From NCBI RefSeq assembly GCF_029714405.1, contig NZ_CP121651.1, forward strand, positions 372,001 through 436,000: DNA of 64,000 bases, given 5' to 3'. Positions 36,994-46,301 of the stretch are shown here, one piece after another. How positions within the stretch are numbered: the first letter of the stretch is position 1; every line of letters begins with the position of its first letter. The DNA is from Bradyrhizobium sp. CB82. GTDB taxonomy: Bacteria; Pseudomonadota; Alphaproteobacteria; Rhizobiales; Xanthobacteraceae. Both the position numbers and the translations under genes were made by a program. Under the pieces are notes generated by a model. It was not told the DNA's origin and made no database searches. It saw nothing but the letters and a program-made list of their open reading frames with translations.

Positions 36994-38121
36994 ATGAGAG
37001 CCGATCGAACAGTTGAAAGAAATTACCTTCGCCAATGGCGCATGCTCATTGAGCAATATGAGGCTGTGAAGACAGGAAGGTCCGCAGCATTCAGCAACGT
37101 GCGCGACTTCTACGAGTGCCATGGGACCTGCTCGCAGACCTTCCGGAAGTACTATAACCGCTATCGGACGAGCGGGCTGACAAGTGATCTGTTCCCGCAA
37201 CGACGTGGCCCGAAGCACCGGGTGAAGTCAGAAGCCGAAGCCACCCAAGCAAAAGAGGCGGTGTTCAGAATACTGCATTCTCCGCCATCCGATTTTGGCT
37301 TCATTCGAGCAACATGGAAGCGTACCGACCTCCAGCAAGCCCTGAAAACGATAGGCGTCATGCTGAGCAACCGGGACATTCAATCCATCATTCAGGAGGC
37401 AGGATATCGATGGATGAAAGCCAAGCAGGTCCTAACAAGCAGAGACCCCGAGTATTGCACTAAGCTTGCTAGCGTGAAGTCCATTCTTCAAGGCTTGAGG
37501 GAGGATGAGGGGTTCTTCTCGATTGATGAATTTGGGCCAGTCGCGGACTTGAAGCGCGGTGGACGCAAGCTCGTAGCTCCGGGCGAGAGCGCGACCGTGC
37601 CTCAGTGGCAAAAATCGAAGGGAGTTGTGATCATCACCGCTGCCCTCGAGCTTTCCACTAATCAAGTTACCCATTTTTATTCAGGCAAGAAGAACACCGC
37701 AGAAATAATCAAGCTGCTGGACTTGCTGCTCGCTCGAAATCGTCACTTGTCGCGGCTGTATCTATCGTGGGATGCGGCTTCCTGGCATATGTCCAAGCAA
37801 CTCGCGCACCGGATCGCATCTAACAATGTGATGGCGGAGGTGACGGGTTCTACTCGGGTCGAGACCGCACCGCTGCCCGCGGGCGCGCAATTCTTGAACG
37901 TCGTCGAAGCAGTTTTCAGCGGAATGGCGCGTGCCATTCTTCACAATAGCGACTACTCATCTGTGGGAGAAGCGAAGGGGGCGATCGACCGGTACTTCAC
38001 ACAGCGGAATGAGTATTTTCGCGAGCATCCAAGGCGGGCGGGGAACAAGATTTGGGGTAACGAGCGGGGAACGACAGCCTTTTCGGACAGCAGTAACCAT
38101 AAGGACCCCAGATACAGATAG
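36994..38121 (+). CDS. IS630-family transposase
   Basis: 375 residues. An N-terminal helix-turn-helix region (TCSQTFRKYYNRYRTSGLTS) and a linker (RRGPKHRV) precede the DDE core: D in FFSIDEFGPVADL, D in LYLSWDAASWH, and E in QFLNVVEAVFSG. This spacing is typical of IS630/Tc1-like enzymes, which insert at TA. The frame is open throughout, so it may be active. I prefer ATG 36994 (GGGGAG 8 nt upstream) over 36979. Confidence 0.9.
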   Translation: MRADRTVERNYLRQWRMLIEQYEAVKTGRSAAFSNVRDFYECHGTCSQTFRKYYNRYRTSGLTSDLFPQRRGPKHRVKSEAEATQAKEAVFRILHSPPSDFGFIRATWKRTDLQQALKTIGVMLSNRDIQSIIQEAGYRWMKAKQVLTSRDPEYCTKLASVKSILQGLREDEGFFSIDEFGPVADLKRGGRKLVAPGESATVPQWQKSKGVVIITAALELSTNQVTHFYSGKKNTAEIIKLLDLLLARNRHLSRLYLSWDAASWHMSKQLAHRIASNNVMAEVTGSTRVETAPLPAGAQFLNVVEAVFSGMARAILHNSDYSSVGEAKGAIDRYFTQRNEYFREHPRRAGNKIWGNERGTTAFSDSSNHKDPRYR

Positions 38122-38158
38122 ATAACGGCCCCAAAGCCAAACTGCGGCCCACTTAGCA

Positions 38159-38733
38159 CTAAAAGCTGACATTGATAGAAGGTCGCCTTCTGGCCAGTTT
38201 GATAGCCGCCGCAAAGAGTTGATCATTTTCCAGAGCATCATTAAGCGCATCGAAATCGAGCACGTGCCCACGCCCTGTATTGACGAACAATGGCGCCCTT
38301 CGGCAAGGCGGCCAGCTCCTTCGCTCCGATTAAGCCGCGCGTTTCCGGAGTTAGCTCGGGTACCAACACAAGGAATTGGCATTCCGGAAGCAATCGCATG
38401 AAGGTCTTTCACAATTTGCGCATCAACTAGGCGAACAACTCTCGGGTTGACGTATGGATCGTATGCAAGGACGCGGCAATTGAGCCCATATTTCAGCTTC
38501 CGAGCGATGATGTAGCCGAGCCCAACTATGCCTACAGTTTTTCCCTCTAGCTCGCTGATCTGAAGACCGGAGCGATTGCTCCAAGCCGAGCCGTCCCGCA
38601 CACCTCGATCGCCCCACACGAGTTGTTTGGCCGAAGCCAACATCATCATGATCGTATGCTCGGAGACAGGCACTCGGCCGAACCCCCGATGATTGACAAC
38701 GAGCCCTGAAGGTCTTTCGCGGGCATGGCCCAA
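38159..38733 (-). pseudogene. D-2-hydroxyacid dehydrogenase, truncated and frameshifted
   Basis: Reading down the minus strand: VSEHTIMMMLASAKQLVWGD and GKTVGIVGLGYIIARKLKYG (the NAD Rossmann motif GxGxxG altered to GLGYII) in one frame; then, after about 38405, FLVLVPELTPETRGLIGAKE and LAALPKGAIV in a second; then NTGRGHVLDFDALNDALEN in a third, ending at a TAG at 38159. The N-terminal substrate domain and the C-terminal end are missing. At least two frameshifts make it a clear pseudogene. Confidence 0.8.
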
Positions 38734-38818
38734 TGGGCTGCGCAGACAGCCAACACACGACTCGCCTTTTTGTCGTCGTTAAGTGCTGACTAAGCGGCCA
38801 CCGGCGAGCCAGTGCGAG

Positions 38819-40375
38819 TCACACCAGTACGTGGTCGACCGACGTGCCCCAGCTCGAATAAATGAAAGACTTCCCATTATCGAACTCATTGGAAATATAG
38901 AATCCATTGGCATGCGCGGGATCGAAGGTTGCAGTCGAGTAATCGCCCCAGCGAGCGACAGGGTCGCGCCCCGGATCGATATAGGCCGCCACGCTGTCAT
39001 GATAGTCGATTGGCGTGGCGAGACTTGGCATCGTACTCGACGTCGCGCCCCCGGCCCCCTTCCAAAAAGTGAAATAATCGGCAGGGTACATATGTGAACC
39101 GCTCACGTTGAAATTGAAAAGGACGTCTCCGTTGGCATCGACCGCCACCGATCCGTTGAACGTCGCCGCTCCGGCCGTTGCCCCTGTTGTTGGCAGAAGG
39201 CTATTCAGATTGCCACTGTGCAGGACGGTTGGAGCGGTCGTTCCTCCCGAGGCATTGAAGGTCGTCATATCGAGTTGCACCCACTCGACCGACGGAGTCG
39301 CAGGTGTATTGTGCGGCTGTCCTTCGAACACGACGTACAGCTTTTGATTGACCGAATCGTAGGCAGCACTGGTGATTCTGCCGTCGCCGGCATCCAGCTT
39401 GTATTTCGTGCCGTATTGACTGACGGAATAACTGCCGTTGCCGAAATCGATGTTGTCGAGAGAGACCGTGACCGGGCTAGTGCTCGCTCCGTTGAGCGAC
39501 TCGAATATGCTCAGGCTGTTATGCGTATTGGAGACCAAATATTCCCCGTAATACGTCCCCCCGCCGACGATTTCCGCCGTTTGGTAGGATGGCGCCGCGT
39601 AGTTCTTCGTGCTGAGAACGGCGGATGAGCTGCCGCTGTACAAGCCGTCGTCCAAAATCGTGACGGCAGTACCCTGAAATGTCCCCGACGAGGAGGGCGT
39701 GAACTGGTTGGTCGAGATGTAGATGTTGTGTCCGTCCACGGCGACCAGTGGTTGGTCCGACCAAGTCGTCAGACCATTCAAGGTGTACGTGGTTGAAACC
39801 GCCTCGAACAGCCAATTGGCCGACGAGAGCGATGTGGTCGTCAAATCAGATTTCGAGACGGCCAGGAGGACGTAGCTGCTGTTCAGAGTGTTGCTCACCT
39901 CATCGACAGCGACCACGAATTGGTGATGGGTGGCATCGTAGAGCACCCTGGGGTCGGTGAGGAAGTATCCCGAACTCAGCACGGGGCTGAAGAACGTGTT
40001 CAGAGATTCCGTTTGCGCGGCGGTGCCCTGCAAAGTCGCGAACTGGATCGCGTCGTTCTCGGCCGTAATGACGATGTACGCTCCTGCTGCGAGAGCGTTG
40101 TCCGGTGGATAGTACCCGCCGCTCTGCGCGAAGGTTATACCGTCCCAATGATAGTCGACATCGGTGATCGACGATGTACTGTTGACAAGGTGGCTTGTGG
40201 GCGACGTCGACGTCGTCGTGGCGTGAACCTGAAGCGTTACCTGAGATGGGACGTCCGGGTCTGGGAAGAAATTAAAACTATCGATCGACGAGCTGGAATC
40301 AAAAAACAGATCACCCAATCCAAGCTTATGGTCGCCGCCAAAGAGTGGATCACTTCCCTCAAAGTGCTTTCTCAT
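38819..40375 (-). CDS. large Ser/Thr-rich protein without signal peptide, possibly secreted
   Basis: 518 residues, rich in Ser, Thr, Gly, Asp and aromatic residues, with no Cys and few Lys/Arg. Repeated strand-turn patterns (QPLVAVDGHNIYISTNQF, PRVLYDATHHQFVVAVDE, VNQKLYVVFEGQ, NGFYISNEFDNGK) suggest a beta-propeller-like fold. The N terminus (MRKHFEGSDPLFGGDHKLG) is not a Sec or Tat signal, yet the composition is that of an extracellular protein, so export by a type I or other leaderless system is possible. The ATG follows GAGGTGACGGA. I see no tts box in the 130 bp before IS256 copy 5, which inserted close to its promoter. Function unknown. Confidence 0.75.
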   Translation of the reverse strand: MRKHFEGSDPLFGGDHKLGLGDLFFDSSSSIDSFNFFPDPDVPSQVTLQVHATTTSTSPTSHLVNSTSSITDVDYHWDGITFAQSGGYYPPDNALAAGAYIVITAENDAIQFATLQGTAAQTESLNTFFSPVLSSGYFLTDPRVLYDATHHQFVVAVDEVSNTLNSSYVLLAVSKSDLTTTSLSSANWLFEAVSTTYTLNGLTTWSDQPLVAVDGHNIYISTNQFTPSSSGTFQGTAVTILDDGLYSGSSSAVLSTKNYAAPSYQTAEIVGGGTYYGEYLVSNTHNSLSIFESLNGASTSPVTVSLDNIDFGNGSYSVSQYGTKYKLDAGDGRITSAAYDSVNQKLYVVFEGQPHNTPATPSVEWVQLDMTTFNASGGTTAPTVLHSGNLNSLLPTTGATAGAATFNGSVAVDANGDVLFNFNVSGSHMYPADYFTFWKGAGGATSSTMPSLATPIDYHDSVAAYIDPGRDPVARWGDYSTATFDPAHANGFYISNEFDNGKSFIYSSWGTSVDHVLV

Positions 40376-40515
40376 TCCGTCACCTCACAGCTGGGGCAAG
40401 GGCGCAATCGAAGAACGCGCCCAATCCGGGAATCAAAAATTGAAATGCCAATTCCATACGACAGTCTGCGCTAACCAAAGTGTAAGGAAAAGGCCCATGC
40501 GTTGCGCCAAAGCGG

Positions 40516-41944
40516 GGGGATGTCCCGGGTTCTGTTGAATTTCTGAAGATGTCGGCGTTGCCCACCTTGAGCCGGTAGGCTCGGGGTGCTGATTCCACAA
40601 AGGAGAGCAACGCCATGACGAGAGATATCACACCGGCTGGTTCGCCGGCGACCGGGGCTGTGGACGAAGCGTTTGCAGAAGTGCGGGCGAGCTTCGATCG
40701 GTTCTGCCTTGCGGCAGGGATCGAGGCGCTCGGCACGATGATGGAGGCGGATGTCACGGCGGCCTGCGGGCCGCGCCACGGTCGCGATGCGGGGCGGCAG
40801 GCGCACCGTTGGGGCCGAACGCGGGGCCGGATCGGCTTCCACGGCGGCAAGATCGAGGTCGAGCGCCCGCGGGTCCGGGGCGTGGACGGCCGCGAGGTCA
40901 CGATCCCGAGCTGGGAAACGGCGGCGCAGGAGGATTGGCTCGGTCGCTGGGCGATGAACCTGATGCTGATCAATGTGTCGACGCGCCGGTTCGGCCGCGC
41001 TGTCCGGCTGCCCGAGGGTGACGTGCCGGCACCGCCCGGATCGGGGGTTTCGAAGTCGGCGGCCTCGCGGAGGTTCGTCGCGCTGTCGGCGGCGCGGCTG
41101 GCCGACTTCATGGCTGCCGATCTGTCCGCGCTCGACCTTCTGGTGGTCCAAATCGACGGGCTGCATCTCGGCGACGATCTCGTGCTGGTGGCCGCGATCG
41201 GGGTTGACGGCGAAGGCAACAAGCATCCGCTGGCGCTGGTGGAAGGGGCGACCGAGAACGCCGCAACGGTTCAGGCCCTGCTGGACAACCTGGTCTCGCG
41301 CGGGCTCGACCCGACGGTGCCAAGACTGTTCATCGCCGACGGCGCGAAGGCGTTGTCGAAGGCGATCCGCCGCACCTTCGGTTCGGCCGCTGCGATCCAG
41401 CGCTGCCAGATCCACAAGGCGCGCAACATCATGGAACGCCTGCCGAAAGAGCATCATGCGGCCACCCGTCGGGTGCTGCGCCAGGCCTGGGAGCTCGATG
41501 ACGCCGACAAGGCTGAAAAATTGATCCGCAATCTCGCGCGTCGACTCGACCAGCAATGGCCCGGCGTAGCGGCCAGCATCCTTGAAGGCCTCGATGAAAT
41601 CCTGATTGTCGTCCGGCTGAAGCTGCCGAAGGAGCTTCGTCGATCGCTCGCCTGTACCAACATCGCCGAGAACATGATGGGCACCATTCGCCGCGTCGCT
41701 CGCAACGTCAAACGCTGGCGGGATGCTGGTATGGCCTTGCGCTGGGTCGCGGCCGGCATGATCGAGGCCAACAAGGGCTTCCGACGATTGAAGGCGTATA
41801 AGCAATTGTCGGTTCTGCGTGCGGCCCTTCAAGCTCACCACGATCGCATGACGATCAAGCCCGTTGCCCACGTCACGAGGGCCGCGTAACATTCATTCCG
41901 GCAACGTCGGCCCGGCGTAGTTCAACAGCGATCGGGACATCCCC
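40516..41944 (+). mobile_element. IS256-family element, copy 5 (1429 bp)
   Basis: Same orientation as copy 4. The perfect duplication CAAAGCGG lies at 40508-40515 and 41945-41952. Both ends are intact. It is the most diverged of the five copies. Confidence 0.96.
40615..41889 (+). CDS. IS256-family transposase, copy 5
   Basis: 424 residues, catalytic D181, D242 and E352 present. It shares A60G, R62Q and E105Q with copy 3. It additionally differs at the N terminus (W10S) and in the last quarter (EILIVV, RVARNVK, KAYKQ, AHHDRMTIK), where silent changes also cluster. This mosaic pattern suggests gene conversion between sublineages. Predicted active. Confidence 0.95.
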   Translation: MTRDITPAGSPATGAVDEAFAEVRASFDRFCLAAGIEALGTMMEADVTAACGPRHGRDAGRQAHRWGRTRGRIGFHGGKIEVERPRVRGVDGREVTIPSWETAAQEDWLGRWAMNLMLINVSTRRFGRAVRLPEGDVPAPPGSGVSKSAASRRFVALSAARLADFMAADLSALDLLVVQIDGLHLGDDLVLVAAIGVDGEGNKHPLALVEGATENAATVQALLDNLVSRGLDPTVPRLFIADGAKALSKAIRRTFGSAAAIQRCQIHKARNIMERLPKEHHAATRRVLRQAWELDDADKAEKLIRNLARRLDQQWPGVAASILEGLDEILIVVRLKLPKELRRSLACTNIAENMMGTIRRVARNVKRWRDAGMALRWVAAGMIEANKGFRRLKAYKQLSVLRAALQAHHDRMTIKPVAHVTRAA

Positions 41945-42162
41945 CAAAGCGGCTACGGTAAACGGTTTGTTGCAACGAACCAGCGCGCTAGCGTCTCGTC
42001 GGCGATAGCATTCACCCTATGTCGGAGGGTTAGCGGTAGTAGAGTAGCTGCATCCACGCTTCACCGGCGGTGCCGCTTGCCGGCTTCAACAGTCTCATCC
42101 TATTTCCCTTGCCGCTCCTTCGATCATGTCATTTTGCGGCTCATCGCGCCGGTCGCGCGTCA

Positions 42163-42375
42163 TCATTTCAGTCTGCGGACGAACGTGATGTAGCGCGGCG
42201 GGGCGACGCTGAAGCTTGCACCGCAATGCGTGCATGTGAGGATCTGCGCCGCCCCGCCACGCGCCCCCGATTGCAGATGATGTTGACAGTCGGGGCAGCG
42301 GTCCATGCGCAGGCTGTTGATCAGCATCTCGGCCTCGCGGTCGGACAACATCCGGCCGTTCTCTACCACGATCAT
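42163..42375 (-). CDS. small zinc-ribbon protein
   Basis: 70 residues with two Cys pairs, RCPDCQHH near residue 26 and LTCTHCGASFSV near 47, forming a probable zinc ribbon. The N terminus is helical and acidic (SDREAEMLINSLRM) and the C terminus basic. Proteins of this size with one ribbon often bind nucleic acid or other proteins; no more specific role is visible. Confidence 0.65.
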   Translation of the reverse strand: MIVVENGRMLSDREAEMLINSLRMDRCPDCQHHLQSGARGGAAQILTCTHCGASFSVAPPRYITFVRRLK

Positions 42376-42836
42376 TTTCTTCCAAATCTCGATGGGCCGC
42401 GACGTGACGACCCCTCCAAGGACGACTAGCCGCGACCCATCTTCGCGGTCTCATCGGCCACACGAATCCCCAGTCCACGATCTGCTCCGGCGCGACGCTG
42501 CAAGCCGTCAGGGCCGGCAACCAGCAAGCTGGTCGCAAGAATGATTAAACCCGGCGGCTAGGCGGGGGCGAACGGCCCCGGCGCACCTTTTGGGTGTTAC
42601 CAGGGCCGTTGGCGATCCCCCCGCTGGGGCCAGCCCAAAGGACCGCGGCGCGGCGGTAGCACGCGGTCCCAGCGACGGTCTTGTGATTGGCGGCCAACAA
42701 TTTGGGATATGGTGCCAATTGGCGAGAGCCGAAGTATCGGACTTTAAAGCCGCAAGCCGCGGACGAATTGCAGCATCCATCGCCAGAGTATCCAGCGGAT
42801 GTTAGAGTTCAATCGTTGCAAGGGAGGCACCATGCA
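42376..42836. other. intergenic with a degraded lipoprotein-like frame
   Basis: On the minus strand near 42490-42545, LIILATSLLVA in one frame and ALTACSVAPEQIVDWGF in the next together look like a lipoprotein signal followed by a mature start, separated by a frameshift. Otherwise nothing is supported in this 460-bp stretch. Confidence 0.3.
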
Positions 42837-42998
42837 ATGACAGTACGTTTCGAGCATCTCATTGACGACGACTTGCTCCTTCTGTGGCACCAAGCCACTA
42901 AAGAGGCGGAAGAAGACATCGAAGACGACGGAGTCTTAGTCGCAGCCATCGAACGCGAGCTTATTAGTCGCGGACTCGCCGACTGCACGCGCAATTGA
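42837..42998 (+). CDS. small acidic hypothetical protein
   Basis: 53 residues (MTVRFEHLIDDDLLLLWHQA...), strongly acidic and helical. GGGAGG lies 10 nt upstream of the ATG. Good codon use. No known domain. Confidence 0.5.
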   Translation: MTVRFEHLIDDDLLLLWHQATKEAEEDIEDDGVLVAAIERELISRGLADCTRN

Positions 42999-43222
42999 CG
43001 TTGCAAAGAAGCCCGCATCGCGCACACCGCAACACGGACTGCCCTCCCGGACCAATGTCTGCACTCGGCGGAAGCGGACGTGCGGCCCCAAGAGGACTTC
43101 GACGCCGAGTCCTGTTGCCGTTGATCTACATCAAGGTCAAACGACTTCTGGCACTCAAGTTCGGTTCAGCCGCACTTGAGGCGGTCTAGTCACGTTCGCA
43201 ACGTGCGATGAGGAGGATGACC

Positions 43223-43297
43223 ATGCATCAGCGAAAGGGTCTCTCGACCAAATCAGTGACAGTAGAGCTGGCTCCGGAATTCTGGACGGGGCGATAA
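43223..43297 (+). pseudogene. start of a small gene cut by the IS3 element
   Basis: An ATG with an excellent ribosome site (GAGGAGG, 8 nt) opens MHQRKGLSTKSVTVELAPEF, then meets what looks like the IS3 left end (TGGACGGGGCGATAAG, from about 43284) and stops. The true C-terminal part is not recognisable on the other side of the element. Confidence 0.35.
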
Positions 43298-43350
43298 GTG
43301 GAGTTTCTGCCTGACGGCGGGCAAGATTGTCCCGCGAATCAGGAGAGACG

Positions 43351-43613
43351 ATGAGCAGACGAACCCGTCGGCATCACGCACCGGCATTCAAGGCGAAGGT
43401 GGCGTTAGCCGCGATCAAGGGTGAGATGACGCTGGCCCAGCTGGCTGAGCATTTCGACGTGCACCCGAACCAGATCACGCAGTGGAAGTCACAGCTTCAG
43501 GAAGCGGCGGCCGAGGTATTTGGTCCTGGCGGTGGCAACAGAACGAGCGAGCCCGCGGTGGACGTGAAAACGCTGCACGCCAAGATCGGGGAGCTCACGC
43601 TGGAGAACGATTC
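43351..43613 (+). CDS. IS3-family OrfA, 3' end cut by IS110-type insertion
   Basis: About 88 residues starting MSRRTRRHHAPAFKAKVALA after AGGAGAGACG. It has the helix-turn-helix of IS3 OrfA (LAQLAEHFDVHPNQITQWK) and the start of the leucine zipper (LHAKIGELTLEND). The insertion at about 43613 removes the end of the zipper and the overlap with orfB, so the programmed frameshift that makes the OrfAB transposase cannot occur. Confidence 0.85.
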
Positions 43614-45223
43614 CTAAGAAACGGCATCGCCGACGTTCGGCTCCAAGGGCTGGAGAACGAAGCCGAATGCCTTGGCACGCCGATGCAAATTGTTGACCAC
43701 TCGCGTCCGGTAGCGCGTCTCGTAGGACGAGGCCCCGGGATCGACATAGTCCATTCCGTATCGCACAGCATTGTAGAACAGAACTGCGATCTTGCGGGCC
43801 GTGGCGGTCACTGCCTTGGCCTTACCGATGCGCGATGAAAGTCGCCTGTAAAAGGCGCCGAGCGCAGTATCGGTGCGTCCGACGGTGACGGCAGCAAGGC
43901 GCAGAAGCGCCGCCGCCCGGCCGCCGGATCGGCGCGTTCGGGACGAGAGCCTTTTGCCGCCGGAGACCTTGTTGCTCGGCGCCAGTCCTAGCCAGGAGGT
44001 AAAATGCTTTGCACTTGGCCACGAGGAGAGGTCGTCACCGCATTCAGCGATCAGCTTCAGCGAGAGGTAAGAACCGAGGCCGTCGATCGTGGTGATGTCT
44101 TTTCCCAGCAACGCGAACAGCGCCTCGCGGACGTCGAAAGCTAGAGCGTTCGCCTGATCGGTTCGATTCCGACGCAGTGAGGCCGGCGGTGCTGGTCCAT
44201 GGCCACGTCCGCGATGGTTGCTCAGTTCCTTCAACACGGCTTCGATCCGGGCGTCGCAGGCAGATGCCTTCTCGTGGTAGGTGTCGTAAAGCGCAAGTGC
44301 CTGCTCGAGCGCAAACAGATGCTCGGCTCGGTAGCTCCCGGTGAGCGCCTTCGCAATCGTCTCGGCACTGGCGTGGCAACTGTAGTGGCGCAAGCACGCC
44401 AGCGCCTCGGGATCGCGCTCGCCGGCAAGGATCGCGCGTATGATACGCAGGCCGGTCGCGCCGGTGATGTCGGCGACGACGTGGTGGAGCTGAAGATTCA
44501 TCTCCGTCAAGGCCTTCTGCATATGCTGGATGTGTGAGGCCGCGTACTCCAGCAGACGCTCGCGCTGACGCACGTAGGCTCGCAGTTCGGCAATCTGCCC
44601 TTTGGGCTGAAAGCTGGCCCGCAGCAACCCGAATGAATGGAGCCGCTGCAGCCATTGCGCATCGCTGACATCGGTCTTACGCCCCGGCACGTGCTTGGCA
44701 TCGCGCGCGTTGACAAGAAACACGGTAAATCCCCGGGCATCGAGAAGCTCGAAAATCGGAATCCAGTAGACGCTGGTCGATTCCATGACGACGGTCTCGA
44801 CGCCGCATTCCGTAAACCAGTCGACCAGCCGATGCAGATCGGCCGTGAAGGTACCGAAACTGTGGACTGGCTCCGGTGCGCGATCTGCCCTAACGGCCGC
44901 CATATGCATGGTGGCGCCAACGTCGATGGCAGCCGCGTTCGGGTGCACCATCGGCATCTTACCGCCGTCCTTCGACTTCGATCTTTTGGGATTCATCTGT
45001 AGCTCCTCCTGACTCCGGCGGAAGGGCTGGGCTGCGCAATTCATTCAAATTCCTAAACGGGATCGCCGAGATGGCGTCACCACTCTCAAGTGCGCAACAG
45101 CCCATGGACCAGGTTTTTTGACGGGGTCACGTGCCACCAAAATCGTATCGGCCGCTCCCTTCCGGCCGCAGTCTAGCGGTTACCCGTTTCTATCCCACAG
45201 GGGGCGCGCAGCGCCCCGCTCAG
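43613..45223 (-). mobile_element. IS110-family element inserted in the IS3 element
   Basis: Boundaries follow from the continuity of IS3 coding on both sides (GAGAACGAT at 43603-43611; TTTTTAGAAGGCGCG from about 45224). No target duplication is needed for IS110 elements, and none is evident. It carries one intact transposase gene on the minus strand. Confidence 0.8.
43614..44996 (-). CDS. IS110-family transposase
   Basis: 460 residues from ATG 44996, chosen for AGGAGGAG 7 nt upstream. The RuvC-like DEDD domain is at the N terminus (AAIDVGATMHMAAV, ETVVMESTSVYWIP, KTDVSDAQWLQRL), a coiled coil lies in the middle, and the C-terminal domain with the catalytic Ser region follows (TTIDGLGSYLSLKLIAECGD, HFTSWLGLAPSNKVSGGK). 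The frame is intact. Its stop codon (43614-43616) coincides with the element's left junction. Confidence 0.93.
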   Translation of the reverse strand: MNPKRSKSKDGGKMPMVHPNAAAIDVGATMHMAAVRADRAPEPVHSFGTFTADLHRLVDWFTECGVETVVMESTSVYWIPIFELLDARGFTVFLVNARDAKHVPGRKTDVSDAQWLQRLHSFGLLRASFQPKGQIAELRAYVRQRERLLEYAASHIQHMQKALTEMNLQLHHVVADITGATGLRIIRAILAGERDPEALACLRHYSCHASAETIAKALTGSYRAEHLFALEQALALYDTYHEKASACDARIEAVLKELSNHRGRGHGPAPPASLRRNRTDQANALAFDVREALFALLGKDITTIDGLGSYLSLKLIAECGDDLSSWPSAKHFTSWLGLAPSNKVSGGKRLSSRTRRSGGRAAALLRLAAVTVGRTDTALGAFYRRLSSRIGKAKAVTATARKIAVLFYNAVRYGMDYVDPGASSYETRYRTRVVNNLHRRAKAFGFVLQPLEPNVGDAVS

Positions 45224-46301
45224 TTTTTTAGAAGGCGCGCTCAGCAAAGCCGGCCTGCTGAGCGCAAAGCGATGATCGACCGTGAGCACGACCTGCCGAT
45301 CACGAAACAGGCGGAAGTTTTGAAGATCAGCCGTGGCAGTGTCTATTATCTGCCGCGTCCAGTGCCTTCCGCCGACCTCGCGATCATGCGACGGCTCGAC
45401 CGGCTGCATCTGGAGTTTCCTTTCGCCGGTTCGCGAATGTTGCGAGACCTGTTGGCTGCCGAGGGGTGCAAGATCGGCCGCCGGCATATTAAAACGCTGA
45501 TGCGGCGGATGGGGATAGAGGCGCTCTACCGCCGGCCGCGTACCACCAAGCCCGAGCCTGGACACAAGATCTATCCGTATCTGCTGCGCGGGATGGAGAT
45601 CACACGCCCGAACCAGGTCTGGGCGATGGACATCACCTACAGTGCGCCTCGCCCCACAGTTGGGGTAGCGTATGACTGGAATGCAAAAGAGAAAGGAGGA
45701 TTGGGAGAAAACAAAATGACTTGTCCCCTGCTGTGAGGGGACATGAGCCCAAGCGGCGGTGACCTGTCGTCAACTGGCAGGGTGACGTAGCCCGCAGGTA
45801 AAGGGGATTGAGGCGAAGCCGTTAAGCCGAGATGGTCCCCGAGGCTGAAGTATTGGAAGGTTGAGGAACACGAACCGGTTTACCCGCATCTAAGGGCTGA
45901 AATGTCGCCTCCGTCTACACGGCTTAACAGGTGGAATGCTGATGATGTCGCCGGACAGATATGACGGCCGGCATCCGAACGCGAGCCCAGATGTAAGGAC
46001 GCTCGCGAGTAGTCATGGGGAGAACGCAGCCAGACCATGGCATCGGCATCGACTTGCGGAAAGCAAGGGAAAAGACTGCGACCGGCAGCCTCACCAATAC
46101 GATGACGTCCAGTATATGAACGAGGGAAGGCATGATGGAATGCCAACGATGCTTTGCGTCGCAAGGGAGTTGACCCTGATGTCCACCATGCTGGCGGAGT
46201 TCCCGTAGTAGTCCGCGGCAGGGAAAGCCTGCCACATGGCGAAGGGGAGCAGTTCAAACTGCTTGGATTGCAAACTATCTGACCGAACGAGGTGAAGACC
46301 T

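Noticed and set aside
40376..40515. tts box or nod box upstream of the 518-residue protein
   Set aside because: I looked for the conserved spaced motifs and found none; GACTGTCGTATGGAATT is not a convincing match.
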